From contig NZ_MOAL01000001.1 of assembly GCF_003731765.1 (NCBI RefSeq), positions 62,001 to 126,000 on the forward strand: a DNA stretch of 64,000 bases, in the 5' to 3' direction. The stretch comes from Pseudomonas chlororaphis. GTDB lineage: Bacteria; Pseudomonadota; Gammaproteobacteria; Pseudomonadales; Pseudomonadaceae. The notes under the pieces are model-generated. The model searched no databases. It was given only the letters and a program-made list of their open reading frames with translations, and had not been told where the DNA came from. The position numbers and the translations under genes are program-made. Shown here in pieces: positions 1 to 9,451 of the stretch (position 1 is the first letter of the stretch; each line of letters starts with the position of its first letter).

Positions 1-143
1 GCGTATTCCGCGACCCGGTGGCCATCGGCGCCGGCTCCCTAGACGCGGCGGTGAAGCTGGTCAACCACGAAGCCCTGCAAGGCGACCTTTGGGTCCCGAC
101 CCAACTGGTCACCCCGGAAAACTACGCACAATTCCAACATTGA
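1..143 (+). CDS. Sugar ABC transporter periplasmic binding protein, C-terminal fragment
   Basis: Only the last 46 codons lie in the window, ending at TGA 141-143. The fragment reads VFRDPVAIGAGSLDAAVK, then WVPTQLVTPENY. The closing W-V-P-x-x-x-V-T-P-E-N pattern is typical of the C-terminal end of Peripla_BP_4 / LacI-fold sugar-binding proteins, which capture a sugar in the periplasm for an ABC importer. The rest of the gene and any permease or ATPase partners lie upstream of the window, so the substrate cannot be named. The call rests on a short tail only. Confidence 0.5.
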   Translation, partial: VFRDPVAIGAGSLDAAVKLVNHEALQGDLWVPTQLVTPENYAQFQH

Positions 144-223
144 TCGACCCGCGCCCACAGCGCGCATCGGGCTCGGCGAGGCTGTAACATGCTCGCTCCC
201 CGATGCCCGCGCCGGAGCACCCT

Positions 224-685
224 TTGCCTGACAGCCGCCCCCCCGTCCTTGATGAAATCGACCGCCAGTTGATTGCCGCCCTGCAGATCAACGCCCGCGA
301 AAGCGTGGCCATGCTCGCTCGGCAACTGGGGATTGCCCGCACCACCGTAACCTCGCGCCTGGCCCGCCTGGAGAAAACCCGGGTCATCACAGGTTACGGC
401 GTACGCCTGGGCCAGCGCGTTATCGACGGCGGCCTGCAAGCCTATGTCGGGATCAAGGTGCAGCCACGTTCAGGCAAGGAGGTGGTGCGCCGCCTGAGCG
501 CCATGGCCCAGGTGCAGCAGCTGTGTGCGGTCAGCGGCGAGTTCGACTATGTGGCCTGGTTGCGCAGCGACTCCCCCGAGCAACTGGACCAGTTGCTGGA
601 TCAGATTGGCAGTGTCGACGGTGTCGATAAAACCACCACGTCGATCATCCTCAGCAACAAAATCGACCGCGGCCACCCGGTTTAA
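224..685 (+). CDS. Lrp/AsnC-family transcriptional regulator, probably of lysine catabolism
   Basis: An N-terminal winged helix-turn-helix (LDEIDRQLIAALQINARES, then LARQLGIARTTVTSRLARLE) is followed by an RAM/AsnC ligand-binding domain (AYVGIKVQPRSGKEVVRRL, then VSGEFDYVAWL). The length of about 153 residues is normal for the family. I chose the TTG at 224 because GGAG at 214-217 sits six bases before it. An ATG at 203 gives a 160-residue form but has no clear ribosome binding site. The gene lies directly upstream of davBA in the same direction, the same arrangement as in P. putida, so it probably senses lysine or a degradation product and controls davBA. That role is inferred. Confidence 0.87.
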   Translation: MPDSRPPVLDEIDRQLIAALQINARESVAMLARQLGIARTTVTSRLARLEKTRVITGYGVRLGQRVIDGGLQAYVGIKVQPRSGKEVVRRLSAMAQVQQLCAVSGEFDYVAWLRSDSPEQLDQLLDQIGSVDGVDKTTTSIILSNKIDRGHPV

Positions 686-714
686 CCCGGCGCTTGCTCG
701 TGAACAACTACGTC

Positions 715-730
715 AATATGAATCAATATT
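715..730. promoter_or_regulatory. AT-rich inverted repeat upstream of davB, candidate Lrp-family operator
   Basis: AATAT-N6-ATATT forms a short inverted repeat in the 176-base gap between the Lrp-type regulator and davB, in an AT-rich stretch unlike the surrounding GC-rich coding DNA. Lrp/AsnC regulators bind AT-rich, weakly palindromic sites, and the regulator gene is adjacent. The assignment is positional and not proven by sequence alone. Confidence 0.35.
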
Positions 731-861
731 TCGTCACTTTGCCTAATAACAATTCATATCGACGACAGTTTGCGTCTTATTAACGTCTTCTACGCTCTCT
801 AAAATGGCTGCCATCTTTTCCTATACTCAGCACTCTGCTGGGCCGCCAGCCAAGGTCAGCC

Positions 862-2544
862 ATGAACAAGAACAACCGCCACCCTGTCGACGGAAAAAAG
901 CCGATCACCATTTTCGGCCCGGACTTTCCTTTCGCCTTCGATGACTGGATCGAGCATCCCGCCGGCCTGGGCAGCATTCCACAGGCCAATCATGGCGCCG
1001 AGGTGGCCATCGTCGGCGCCGGTATCGCCGGGCTGGTCGCCGCTTACGAGCTGATGAAGCTGGGCTTGAAGCCAGTGATTTATGAAGCCTCGAAGATGGG
1101 CGGCCGCCTGCGCTCCCAGAGTTTCGAAGGCGCCGAAGGCATCATCGCCGAGCTGGGCGGCATGCGCTTCCCCGTCTCGTCCACGGCCTTCTACCACTAC
1201 GTGGACAAGCTGGGCCTGGAAACCAAGCCCTTCCCCAACCCGCTGACCCCGGCCTCGGGCAGCACCGTGATCGACCTGGAAGGCCAGACCCACTACGCAC
1301 AAAAGCTCTCCGATCTGCCGGCGCTGTTCCAGGAAGTCGCCGACGCCTGGGCCGATGCCCTGGAAGACGGCTCACGCTTTGGCGACATCCAGCAGGCGAT
1401 CCGCGACCGCGACGTGCCACGCCTCAAGGAGCTGTGGAACACCCTGGTTCCGCTCTGGGACGACCGCACCTTCTATGACTTTGTCGCCACTTCCAAGGCC
1501 TTCGCCAAGCTGTCTTTCCACCATCGCGAAGTGTTCGGCCAAGTAGGCTTCGGCACCGGCGGCTGGGACTCGGACTTCCCCAACTCCATGCTGGAAATCT
1601 TCCGCGTAGTGATGACCAACTGCGACGACCACCAGCACCTGGTAGTCGGCGGCGTGGCCCAGGTGCCCATGGGCATCTGGCGCCACGTGCCCGAGCGCTG
1701 CGCCCACTGGCCGGCCGGCACCAGCCTCAGTTCCTTGCACAACGGCGCGCCACGCACCGGGGTCAAGCGCATCGCCCGCGCCGCCGATGGTCGCTTCAGC
1801 GTCACCGACAACTGGGGCGACACCCGGGAATACGCCGCGGTGCTGACCACCTGCCAGAGCTGGCTGCTGACCACTCAGATCGAGTGCGAAGAGTCGTTGT
1901 TCTCGCAAAAGATGTGGATGGCCCTGGACCGCACCCGCTACATGCAGTCGTCGAAAACCTTTGTCATGGTCGACCGGCCGTTCTGGAAGGACAAAGACCC
2001 GGAAACCGGGCGCGACCTGATGAGCATGACCCTCACCGATCGCCTGACCCGCGGCACCTACCTGTTCGACAACGGCGACGACCAGCCGGGGGTGATCTGC
2101 CTCTCCTACTCATGGATGAGCGACGCCCTGAAGATGCTGCCGCAACCGGTGGAGAAGCGGGTCAAGCTGGCCCTCGACGCCCTGAAGAAGATCTACCCGA
2201 AGGTGGACATCGCCAGCCGCATCATCGGCGACCCGATCACCGTGTCCTGGGAGGCCGACCCGCACTTCCTCGGTGCCTTCAAAGGCGCCCTGCCCGGCCA
2301 CTACCGCTACAACCAGCGGATGTACGCGCACTTCATGCAGGACGAGATGCCCGCCGAACACCGTGGGATCTTTATCGCCGGCGACGACGTGTCCTGGACC
2401 CCGGCCTGGGTCGAAGGCGCGGTGCAGACCTCGCTGAACGCCGTCTGGGGCATCATGAAACACTTTGGCGGCGCCACCCATGCCGCCAACCCGGGCCCGG
2501 GCGACGTGTTCCACGAGATCGGCCCCATCGCCCTGGCGGACTGA
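862..2544 (+). CDS. davB: L-lysine 2-monooxygenase
   Basis: This FAD enzyme of the flavin amine oxidase / tryptophan 2-monooxygenase family decarboxylates and oxygenates L-lysine to 5-aminovaleramide. The dinucleotide-binding motif VAIVGAGIAGLVAAYE is at about residues 48-63, followed by the family's GGR motif (KMGGRLRSQ). The C-terminal FAD loop reads IFIAGDDVSWTPAWVEGA. The 560-residue length equals that of P. putida DavB as I remember it. It is followed by an amidase gene 76 bases downstream and pqqF beyond, the P. putida davB-davA-pqqF order. That context favours lysine over tryptophan as substrate. The start has a weak AAGG site before ATG 862. Confidence 0.88.
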   Translation: MNKNNRHPVDGKKPITIFGPDFPFAFDDWIEHPAGLGSIPQANHGAEVAIVGAGIAGLVAAYELMKLGLKPVIYEASKMGGRLRSQSFEGAEGIIAELGGMRFPVSSTAFYHYVDKLGLETKPFPNPLTPASGSTVIDLEGQTHYAQKLSDLPALFQEVADAWADALEDGSRFGDIQQAIRDRDVPRLKELWNTLVPLWDDRTFYDFVATSKAFAKLSFHHREVFGQVGFGTGGWDSDFPNSMLEIFRVVMTNCDDHQHLVVGGVAQVPMGIWRHVPERCAHWPAGTSLSSLHNGAPRTGVKRIARAADGRFSVTDNWGDTREYAAVLTTCQSWLLTTQIECEESLFSQKMWMALDRTRYMQSSKTFVMVDRPFWKDKDPETGRDLMSMTLTDRLTRGTYLFDNGDDQPGVICLSYSWMSDALKMLPQPVEKRVKLALDALKKIYPKVDIASRIIGDPITVSWEADPHFLGAFKGALPGHYRYNQRMYAHFMQDEMPAEHRGIFIAGDDVSWTPAWVEGAVQTSLNAVWGIMKHFGGATHAANPGPGDVFHEIGPIALAD

Positions 2545-2620
2545 CCCCGGCGCCCACCGCTAGCCGCTGCCTCGGGTGGCGGCTACAGTGGTCGCTGGCT
2601 ATTTAACAGGAGTCATCGTC

Positions 2621-3415
2621 ATGCGCGTCGCGCTCTATCAATGTGCCCCGCAGCCCCTGGATGTCGCTGGCAACCTGCTGCGCCTGCAACAGGTGGCGAT
2701 GGAAGCCACGGACGCCGACCTGCTGGTGCTGCCGGAGATGTTTCTCAGCGGCTACAACATTGGCCCGGAAGCCGTCGGCGCCCTGGCCGAAGCCCAGGAC
2801 GGCCCATCGGCCCAGCGCATTGCCGGCATCGCCCAGGCAGCGGGCCTGGCCATTCTGTATGGCTACCCGGAGCGCGCCGACGACGGGCAGATCTACAACG
2901 CCGTGCAGTTGATCGACGCCCAGGGCCGGCAGTTATGCAATTACCGCAAGACCCATCTGTTCGGCGACCTCGACCACGCGATGTTCAGCGCCGGGGCGGA
3001 CGAGTTCCCACTGGTGGAGTTGAACGGCTGGATGCTCGGCTTCCTGATTTGCTACGACATCGAGTTCCCGGAGAACGCCCGACGCCTGGCCCTGGCCGGT
3101 GCCGAACTGATCCTGGTGCCCACCGCCAACATGACTCCTTACGACTTCGTTGCCGATGTCACCGTGCGTTCCCGCGCCTTTGAAAACCAGTGCTATGTGG
3201 CCTACGCCAACTACTGCGGCCATGAGGAAGACATCCATTACTGTGGGCAAAGCAGCATTGCCGCTCCGGATGGCAGCCGCATCGCCCTGGCCGGCCTCGA
3301 CGAAGCCCTGATCAGCGGCACCCTGGACCGGCAATTGATGCTCGACTCCCGCGCCATCAACCGCTATTTCCATGACCGACGCCCCGAGCTTTATGACGAT
3401 CTGAACAAGCGCTGA
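2621..3415 (+). CDS. davA: 5-aminovaleramide amidohydrolase (nitrilase family)
   Basis: This enzyme hydrolyses 5-aminovaleramide, the DavB product, to 5-aminovalerate and ammonia in the cytoplasm. The carbon-nitrogen hydrolase triad is visible: Glu39 in LPEMFLSGYN, Lys110 in YRKTHLFG and Cys144 in FLICYDIEFPENAR. The 264-residue form starting MRVALYQ is supported by an AACAGGAG Shine-Dalgarno at about 2605-2612. An upstream in-frame ATG at 2576 has no ribosome binding site. It follows davB at short distance on the same strand and is probably cotranscribed with it. PqqF starts 49 bases further on. Confidence 0.9.
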   Translation: MRVALYQCAPQPLDVAGNLLRLQQVAMEATDADLLVLPEMFLSGYNIGPEAVGALAEAQDGPSAQRIAGIAQAAGLAILYGYPERADDGQIYNAVQLIDAQGRQLCNYRKTHLFGDLDHAMFSAGADEFPLVELNGWMLGFLICYDIEFPENARRLALAGAELILVPTANMTPYDFVADVTVRSRAFENQCYVAYANYCGHEEDIHYCGQSSIAAPDGSRIALAGLDEALISGTLDRQLMLDSRAINRYFHDRRPELYDDLNKR

Positions 3416-3464
3416 TCCCAACTTATCCGCTAGCATGAGCGCTTCTAATGTTGTGGAAGTGCTC

Positions 3465-5957
3465 ATGCCCGCGCCGAATCACCCTCGCCCCTCCTGTTCG
3501 ACCCTGGCCAACGGCCTGCGGGTGTCACTGCGTCACGCGCCCCGCCTGAAACGTTGCGCCGCCGCCTTGCGGGTGGCCGCGGGCAGTCATGACGCGCCAT
3601 TGGCCTGGCCGGGGCTGGCGCACTTTCTTGAACACCTGTTTTTTCTCGGCAGCGAGCGCTTCAGCGGGCAAGACGGTTTGATGGCCTATGTCCAGGCGCA
3701 AGGTGGGCAGGTCAACGCCAGCACCCGCGAACGCACCACCGACTTTTTCTTTGAGCTGCCGGCCACGGCCTTTGCCGGAGGGCTGGAACGCCTGTGTGAC
3801 ATGCTCGCCCATCCGCGCATGGACAAGCAGGATCAGTTGCGTGAACGGGAAGTCCTGCACGCAGAATTTATCGCCTGGTCCCGGGACGCCGCCGCACAGC
3901 GTCAAGCGGCGGTGCTCGAGGGCGTATCCGCCAACCATCCCCTGCGGGCCTTCCACGCCGGCAATCGATACAGCCTGAGCGTGCCCAACCCGGCCTTTCA
4001 GCAGGCGCTGGAAGCCTTCTACCGCGCCTACTATCACACCGGGCAAATGACCCTGAGCCTGGCCGGCCCGCAATCCCTGGAAGAACTGCAGGCCCTGGCC
4101 GAACAGTTCGGCGGTGCTTTCGCCAGCGGTCAAACCGTTGGGCAAAGCCCGGCACCGAGCTTGCTGCCCGGCGGGCCAGGGATCTCGTCACAACTTCGCG
4201 GCCGGCGCCTGGACCTGCTATTGGCCGGCGAAGACTTGCCCAGCGCCAGCCCGGCGCCCCTGGAGTTTCTCTGCACCTGGCTGCAATCGAGCAAACCTGG
4301 CGGTCTAGTGGCCGAACTCAAGCAACGTCGATTGATCGATGGGCTGCAAGCCACGCCGCTGTATCAGTTTGCCGGCCAGGCCCTGCTGCACCTGGAGTTC
4401 AGCCTCAGCGCCGAGGGCGTGCAACAACAGTCGCTGATTCGCCAGCAACTGGAAGATTGGCTGGCCTTCTTCAGCGCCCAGGCCGAATGGGCCGATTTAC
4501 GCGAAGAGTTTGCCCTGTTGCAGCAACGCCAACATCAGGTGGCTGGGGCCCTGGAGCTGGCTCGCCTGGACAGCCGGCAACGGGAGTGGCACCTGACGGA
4601 TGCAGACGTCAGCGCCCTCAAAGCGCTGCTGGAACAACTGCGCCCCGTGGCGCTGGATAAACCCATCGGCGAGTGGCAACTCCCGGCCGCCAACCCCTTC
4701 CTGCGCTCCGCCGCGCCAGCGCGTAGCGCCGGCTTGATCCGCGGCCAGACCAGCGCCCACCGCGGGCTGCGCACTTTTGCCCAGGATCGCTCCCGGGGCC
4801 GCCGCGAGGCCTCGCCGCTGTTGTTCAGCCAGGAGGTGGCTGCTGACACCGGTTCTGCGGTGATCTACCTCCGGTGGCAACTGAACAGCACGGCTCCCCA
4901 AGACCTGCTGCCCAAGCTGCAAGAGAGCCTGGAGGAGCTGCAGGGTGATGCACGCCAAGCCGGAGTGGACCTGTCGCTGAACAACGCCGGCCGGCACTGG
5001 ATTCTGAAGCTGGCTGGGCTGCATGAGCCGCTGCCGGCGATCCTGCAACAGGCCCTGAAAACCCTGAGCCAACCTGCTGACGCGTTCTGGTTGAGCGAGC
5101 AGGCGCGGGTCGACGAACCGGCCCCAATGCCAATCCGCCAATTGCTCAAGGTGCTCGCCGAAGGCAGCCCCGACGCCACGCCAACACCCGCACTGGAGCA
5201 CGCCCAACAGTTGCAGGACTTCTGGGCCGGCACCCAATGGGACGGCCTCACCGTGGGCGTACCCAGCAGCCTGCAGCCCGCGCTCAGTGCAGCGTTGAGC
5301 CAGATACCCGGCACCGCCAACCCGGGGCAACCGGCCACACTCGACACACCGACAGCCCTGCATCGCTGGCGTGAAGTGCCTACCGGCTCCAGCGAACAGG
5401 CGGTGCTGCTGTTCTGCCCTGTGCCTTCATCTTCAATCACCGATGAAGCCGCCTGGCGCCTGCTGGCGCAGTGCTGCCAGACGCCGTTCTACCAGCGCCT
5501 GCGGGTGGAGCTGCAATTGGGTTATGGCGTGTTCAGTGGGGTCCGCCAGATCAACGGCCAGACCGGTTTGTTGTTCGGCGTGCAGTCGCCCCACGCCAGC
5601 GTGGCCGAAATTCTCGGGCACATCGAAGTCTTCCTCCAGCAACTGCCGGAGCGGATCAGCCAGACCGACGACGCGAGCCTGAGCCAACAGCAGCAAAACC
5701 TGGCGAGCCAATTCGATGCCGCCGAGCTGCCGCTGATCCAGGCCGCAGAGCTGCTCTGGCAGGGTCGGCTGGCCGGTCATCCGTCGGATTACCTGGCGCA
5801 CTTGCAGACGGCGATCAGCACCTTGCCACGCCCCGAACTGCTGGCCCAGGCCCAACGCCTGCACCGGGCCGAAGGTGGCGGGTATTGCCTGGCCAGCGCG
5901 GCCTGCCCGGGCTCACCCTGGCAAGACGCAGGTGGATCATTACCGACGCTGCAATGA
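3465..5957 (+). CDS. pqqF: Pyrroloquinoline quinone biosynthesis peptidase PqqF (M16 family)
   Basis: This is a zinc metallopeptidase of the M16 / insulinase family that, with a partner, cleaves the cross-linked Glu-Tyr unit out of the modified PqqA peptide. The inverted zinc motif HxxEH is seen as HFLEH at residues 53-57 (Zn ligands His53 and His57, catalytic Glu56). A conserved downstream glutamate region follows (LREREVLHAEFIAWSRD). About 830 residues fits the two-lobed single-chain M16 type. The start at 3465 has GGAAG six bases upstream; a start at 3435 would add ten residues. It precedes pqqA by 136 bases, the usual order in fluorescent pseudomonads. The C-terminal lobe is less conserved, as usual for PqqF. 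Confidence 0.9.
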   Translation: MPAPNHPRPSCSTLANGLRVSLRHAPRLKRCAAALRVAAGSHDAPLAWPGLAHFLEHLFFLGSERFSGQDGLMAYVQAQGGQVNASTRERTTDFFFELPATAFAGGLERLCDMLAHPRMDKQDQLREREVLHAEFIAWSRDAAAQRQAAVLEGVSANHPLRAFHAGNRYSLSVPNPAFQQALEAFYRAYYHTGQMTLSLAGPQSLEELQALAEQFGGAFASGQTVGQSPAPSLLPGGPGISSQLRGRRLDLLLAGEDLPSASPAPLEFLCTWLQSSKPGGLVAELKQRRLIDGLQATPLYQFAGQALLHLEFSLSAEGVQQQSLIRQQLEDWLAFFSAQAEWADLREEFALLQQRQHQVAGALELARLDSRQREWHLTDADVSALKALLEQLRPVALDKPIGEWQLPAANPFLRSAAPARSAGLIRGQTSAHRGLRTFAQDRSRGRREASPLLFSQEVAADTGSAVIYLRWQLNSTAPQDLLPKLQESLEELQGDARQAGVDLSLNNAGRHWILKLAGLHEPLPAILQQALKTLSQPADAFWLSEQARVDEPAPMPIRQLLKVLAEGSPDATPTPALEHAQQLQDFWAGTQWDGLTVGVPSSLQPALSAALSQIPGTANPGQPATLDTPTALHRWREVPTGSSEQAVLLFCPVPSSSITDEAAWRLLAQCCQTPFYQRLRVELQLGYGVFSGVRQINGQTGLLFGVQSPHASVAEILGHIEVFLQQLPERISQTDDASLSQQQQNLASQFDAAELPLIQAAELLWQGRLAGHPSDYLAHLQTAISTLPRPELLAQAQRLHRAEGGGYCLASAACPGSPWQDAGGSLPTLQ

Positions 5958-6093
5958 GCTTTCTTCAATAATTACAGGCAAGCGCCAACTGAATCTTAGT
6001 AAGATAGCCCCCTAAGCATCTGAACATCTCCGGCCGGAGGTGGACTATATGTATAGAGAGCACCCGTCCTACCCACCTGAAAGGAGCACTTTT

Positions 6094-6168
6094 ATGTCCT
6101 GGTCCAAACCTGCTTACACCGACCTGCGTATCGGCTTCGAAGTCACCATGTACTTCGCCAGCCGCTGA
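6094..6168 (+). CDS. pqqA: PQQ precursor peptide PqqA
   Basis: This 24-codon gene encodes the ribosomal substrate of PQQ synthesis. The peptide begins [16 protein letters not shown] and ends VTMYFASR. Glu16 and Tyr20, which PqqE links and which become the PQQ skeleton, are at their expected positions within the conserved E-V-T-M-Y motif. A strong AAGGAG site at 6081-6086 lies eight bases before ATG. pqqA is normally made in large excess over the enzymes. Here it is followed by a stem-loop with a T run that could set that ratio. The upstream gap 5958-6093 must hold its promoter; I could not fix a clear -35/-10 pair. Confidence 0.97.
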   Translation: MSWSKPAYTDLRIGFEVTMYFASR

Positions 6169-6211
6169 TTGCCGGCTCAGGGCCACCGCCCCGAGACAGC
6201 AAGCGCAGTGC

Positions 6212-6238
6212 AACGCCTCGGTTCGCCGGGGCGTTTTT
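6212..6238 (+). terminator. Stem-loop with T run between pqqA and pqqB, partial terminator
   Basis: A perfect ten-base-pair stem (one G-U pair) with a TTCG tetraloop spans 6212-6235 and runs into TTTTT at 6234-6238. It looks like an intrinsic terminator, yet pqqB starts only about 30 bases later with no obvious new promoter. Its likely effect is partial termination or 3'-end protection, giving a strong short pqqA transcript and weaker read-through into pqqBCDE. Confidence 0.8.
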
Positions 6239-6267
6239 ATTTCCAGTTGCAACCTGATGGAGCACTC

Positions 6268-7179
6268 ATGTTCGTCCAGATTCTAGGGTCCGCCGCCGGC
6301 GGCGGTTTTCCGCAGTGGAACTGCAATTGCGCAAACTGCGCGGGTTTTCGCGACGGCAGCCTGCGGGCCCACGCGCGCACTCAATCGTCCATCGCGATCT
6401 CCGATGACGGTGTGAACTGGGTGCTGTGCAACGCCTCGCCGGACATCCGCGCCCAACTCCAGGGCTTTGCCCCGATGCAGCCGGGCCGCGCCCTGCGCGA
6501 CACAGGGATCAGCGCGATCATTCTCATGGACAGCCAGATCGACCACACCACCGGCCTGCTCAGCCTGCGCGAAGGCTGCCCGCACCAGGTCTGGTGCACC
6601 GACATGGTCCATGAAGACCTGAGCACCGGCTTCCCGCTGTTCACCATGCTCAAGCACTGGAATGGCGGCTTGAGCTGGAACCGCATCGAACTGGACCAGA
6701 GCTTCAGCATCCCGGCCTGCCCCAACTTGCGTTTCACCCCGCTGCCGCTGCGCAGCGCCGCACCGCCCTATTCGCCGCACCGCTTCGACCCGCACCCGGG
6801 CGACAACATCGGCCTGATCGTCGAAGACCTGCGCACCGGCGGCACCCTCTTCTACGCCCCGGGCCTGGGCAAGGTCGACGCGCCATTGCTGGAGATCATG
6901 GCCGGCAGCGATTGCCTGCTGGTGGACGGCACCTTGTGGGATGACGATGAAATGCAGCGCCGCGGCGTCGGCACCCGCACCGGCCGGGAAATGGGCCACC
7001 TGGCGCAAAACGGCCCGGGCGGCATGCTGGAAGTCCTGGAGCAGCTGCCCACGCAGCGCAAAGTGCTGATCCACATTAACAACACCAACCCGATCCTCGA
7101 CGAAGACTCGGCCGAACGTGCCGAGCTTGTACGCCGAAAGGTCGAGGTGGCCTACGACGGAATGAGTATTGAGCTGTAG
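6268..7179 (+). CDS. pqqB: Pyrroloquinoline quinone biosynthesis protein PqqB
   Basis: This metallo-beta-lactamase-fold protein acts late in the PQQ pathway, and an oxygenase role on the Glu-Tyr intermediate has been proposed. Seen here are the N-terminal [18 protein letters not shown] signature, the structural zinc motif C-x-C-x-x-C at residues 19-24 (WNCNCANC), and the modified active-site segment [17 protein letters not shown]. The 303-residue length is typical. ATG 6268 has TGGAG five bases upstream. In-frame codons before it run back through the terminator hairpin and are not part of the protein. It is the second gene of the pqqABCDE operon. Confidence 0.96.
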   Translation: MFVQILGSAAGGGFPQWNCNCANCAGFRDGSLRAHARTQSSIAISDDGVNWVLCNASPDIRAQLQGFAPMQPGRALRDTGISAIILMDSQIDHTTGLLSLREGCPHQVWCTDMVHEDLSTGFPLFTMLKHWNGGLSWNRIELDQSFSIPACPNLRFTPLPLRSAAPPYSPHRFDPHPGDNIGLIVEDLRTGGTLFYAPGLGKVDAPLLEIMAGSDCLLVDGTLWDDDEMQRRGVGTRTGREMGHLAQNGPGGMLEVLEQLPTQRKVLIHINNTNPILDEDSAERAELVRRKVEVAYDGMSIEL

Positions 7180-7211
7180 GGCAAATCCCACGCAAGCTCG
7201 CGCCTACGGGT

Positions 7212-7252
7212 TGTAGGAGCGGGCTGGCCGGCGATGGCACCGCCACCGGCGA
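7212..7252. repeat. REP element in pqqB-pqqC gap
   Basis: TGTAGGAGCGGGCTGGCCGGCGATGG followed by an inverted CCACCGGCGAT forms a REP-type palindrome of the kind scattered through P. fluorescens genomes. It lies in the 106-base gap between pqqB and pqqC and may stabilise the upstream mRNA segment. Confidence 0.7.
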
Positions 7253-7285
7253 TCGATTTCCCCAGCGGGCTCCCGGAGAACCGAA

Positions 7286-8038
7286 ATGACTGATACACCA
7301 CTGTCCCCCGCCGAGTTCGAGCAGGCACTGCGGGCCAAGGGCGCCTACTACCACATCCATCACCCCTACCACGTGGCGATGTACCAAGGCCGCGCCACCC
7401 GCGAGCAGATCCAGGGCTGGGTCGCCAACCGTTTCTATTACCAGGTGAACATTCCCCTGAAAGACGCGGCGATCCTCGCCAACTGCCCGGACCGGGAAAT
7501 CCGCCGGGAGTGGATCCAGCGCCTGCTAGACCACGACGGCGCCCCCGGCGAAGACGGCGGCATCGAAGCCTGGCTGCGCCTGGGTCAGGCAGTAGGCCTG
7601 GACCCGGACCAACTGCGTTCTCAGGAGCTGGTGTTGCCCGGCGTGCGTTTCGCCGTGGACGCCTACGTCAACTTCGCCCGCCGCGCCAGTTGGCAGGAAG
7701 CCGCCAGCAGTTCCCTGACTGAGTTGTTCGCCCCGCAGATCCACCAGTCGCGCCTGGACAGCTGGCCCCAGCATTACCCGTGGATCGACCCCACCGGTTA
7801 TGAATACTTCCGCACCCGCCTGGGCCAGGCTCGACGCGATGTGGAGCACGGCCTGGCCATCACCCTGGAGCACTACACCACCCGTGCCGGCCAGGACCGC
7901 ATGCTGGAAATTCTCCAGTTCAAACTGGACATCCTTTGGAGCATGCTCGACGCCATGAGCATGGCCTATGAATTGAATCGACCGCCTTACCACAGCGTCA
8001 CCGCACAACGGGTCTGGCACAAAGGAATCGCCTTATGA
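7286..8038 (+). CDS. pqqC: Pyrroloquinoline-quinone synthase PqqC
   Basis: PqqC carries out the final cofactor-less ring closure and eight-electron oxidation of AHQQ to PQQ in the cytoplasm. The sequence has the helical TenA/haem-oxygenase-like family pattern with conserved segments [32 protein letters not shown] and [19 protein letters not shown]. The 250-residue length is the normal size. ATG 7286 follows a GGAG at about 7275. Its stop overlaps the start of pqqD (ATGA), so the two are translationally coupled. Confidence 0.97.
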   Translation: MTDTPLSPAEFEQALRAKGAYYHIHHPYHVAMYQGRATREQIQGWVANRFYYQVNIPLKDAAILANCPDREIRREWIQRLLDHDGAPGEDGGIEAWLRLGQAVGLDPDQLRSQELVLPGVRFAVDAYVNFARRASWQEAASSSLTELFAPQIHQSRLDSWPQHYPWIDPTGYEYFRTRLGQARRDVEHGLAITLEHYTTRAGQDRMLEILQFKLDILWSMLDAMSMAYELNRPPYHSVTAQRVWHKGIAL

Positions 8039-8310
8039 GTTTCGATCGCAGCAAGACCCCGACCTGGCGCCCTGGCTACCGCTTCCAGTACGAGCCGGCG
8101 CAAAAAGGCCACGTGCTGCTGTACCCCGAAGGCATGATCAAGCTCAACGACAGCGCAGCGCTGATCGGAGGTCTGATCGACGGCCAGCGTGACGTCGCGG
8201 CGATCATTGCCGAGCTGGAGATGCAGTTCCCCGGCGTGCCCGAGCTTGGCGAGGACATCGAGCAATTCATGGAGGTCGCCCGTGCTCAGCACTGGATCGA
8301 ACTTGGCTGA
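8035..8310 (+). CDS. pqqD: PQQ biosynthesis peptide chaperone PqqD
   Basis: PqqD is the RiPP recognition element that binds the PqqA leader and presents it to PqqE. The 91-residue protein has the conserved core [10 protein letters not shown], then [18 protein letters not shown] and the winged-helix tail. The start ATG 8035 overlaps the pqqC stop by four bases, and its 3' end overlaps pqqE by 29 bases. Tight coupling of D and E fits their physical interaction. Confidence 0.96.
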   Translation: MSFDRSKTPTWRPGYRFQYEPAQKGHVLLYPEGMIKLNDSAALIGGLIDGQRDVAAIIAELEMQFPGVPELGEDIEQFMEVARAQHWIELG

Positions 8311-9451
8311 TTCCCCGAGCCTGCCGGCCAAACCGGAAGTGGGCCTGCCGCTGTGGCTGCTGGCCGAGCTGACTTACCGCTGCCCGCTGCAATGCCCGTA
8401 TTGTTCCAACCCCCTGGACTTTGCCGAACAGGGCAAGGAGCTGAGCACCGAGCAGTGGATCAAGGTGTTCCGCGAGGCCCGGGAGATGGGCGCTGCGCAG
8501 TTGGGTTTCTCCGGCGGCGAGCCCCTGGTGCGCCAGGACCTCGCCGAGCTGATCAGCGAGGCCCGCCAGTTAGGCTTCTACACCAACCTGATCACCTCGG
8601 GCATCGGCCTCACCGAGCAGAAAATCAGCGACTTCAAAAAAGCCGGCCTGGACCATATCCAGATCAGCTTCCAGGCCAGCGACGAACAAGTGAACAACCT
8701 GCTGGCCGGGTCGAAGAAAGCCTTCGCGCAAAAGTTGGAAATGGCCCGTGCGGTCAAGGCCCACGGCTACCCGATGGTGCTGAACTTTGTGACCCACCGG
8801 CACAACATCGACAAGATCGATCGCATCATCGAGCTGTGCATCGCCCTGGAAGCGGACTTCGTAGAACTTGCCACCTGCCAGTTCTATGGTTGGGCCCAGC
8901 TCAACCGCGTGGGGCTGCTGCCGACCAAGGAGCAACTGGTGAGGGCCGAGCGCATCACCAACGAGTACCGCGCCAAACTGGAAGCGCAAGGGCACCCTTG
9001 CAAGCTGATTTTCGTCACCCCGGATTACTACGAAGAGCGTCCCAAGGCCTGCATGAACGGCTGGGGCAGCATTTTCCTCACCGTGACCCCGGACGGCACC
9101 GCTCTGCCCTGCCACGGCGCACGGCAAATGCCGGTGCAATTCCCCAATGTGCGCGACCACAGCATGCAGCACATCTGGTACGACTCCTTCGGTTTCAACC
9201 GCTTCCGCGGCTACGACTGGATGCCCGAGCCCTGCCGCTCCTGCGATGAAAAGGAGAAGGACTTCGGCGGCTGCCGCTGCCAGGCCTTCATGCTCACGGG
9301 CGATGCCAGCAATGCCGACCCGGTGTGCAGCAAGTCAGAGCACCACGGCATGATCCTCAACGCTCGAGAAGAAGCCGAGCACGCCACCCAGACCATCGAA
9401 CAACTGGCCTTCCGCAATGAACGAAACTCCCGCCTCATCGCCAAAGGCTGA
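8282..9451 (+). CDS. pqqE: PqqA peptide cyclase PqqE (radical SAM/SPASM)
   Basis: This radical SAM enzyme forms the carbon-carbon bond between Glu16 and Tyr20 of PqqA. The cluster motif C-x3-C-x2-C is at residues 34-41 (CPLQCPYC). A SPASM domain near the C-terminus carries the auxiliary-cluster cysteines ([29 protein letters not shown]). The start is GTG at 8282, supported by GGAGG at 8271-8275 and by length (389 residues). Longer in-frame starts run deep into pqqD. The 3' end overlaps the next gene by 35 bases. Confidence 0.96.
   Translation: MLSTGSNLADSPSLPAKPEVGLPLWLLAELTYRCPLQCPYCSNPLDFAEQGKELSTEQWIKVFREAREMGAAQLGFSGGEPLVRQDLAELISEARQLGFYTNLITSGIGLTEQKISDFKKAGLDHIQISFQASDEQVNNLLAGSKKAFAQKLEMARAVKAHGYPMVLNFVTHRHNIDKIDRIIELCIALEADFVELATCQFYGWAQLNRVGLLPTKEQLVRAERITNEYRAKLEAQGHPCKLIFVTPDYYEERPKACMNGWGSIFLTVTPDGTALPCHGARQMPVQFPNVRDHSMQHIWYDSFGFNRFRGYDWMPEPCRSCDEKEKDFGGCRCQAFMLTGDASNADPVCSKSEHHGMILNAREEAEHATQTIEQLAFRNERNSRLIAKG

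Noticed and set aside
6169..6267. Upstream extension of pqqB to a TTG codon just after pqqA
   Set aside because: It would translate the terminator-like hairpin. ATG 6268 has a ribosome site and gives the conserved [12 protein letters not shown] start.
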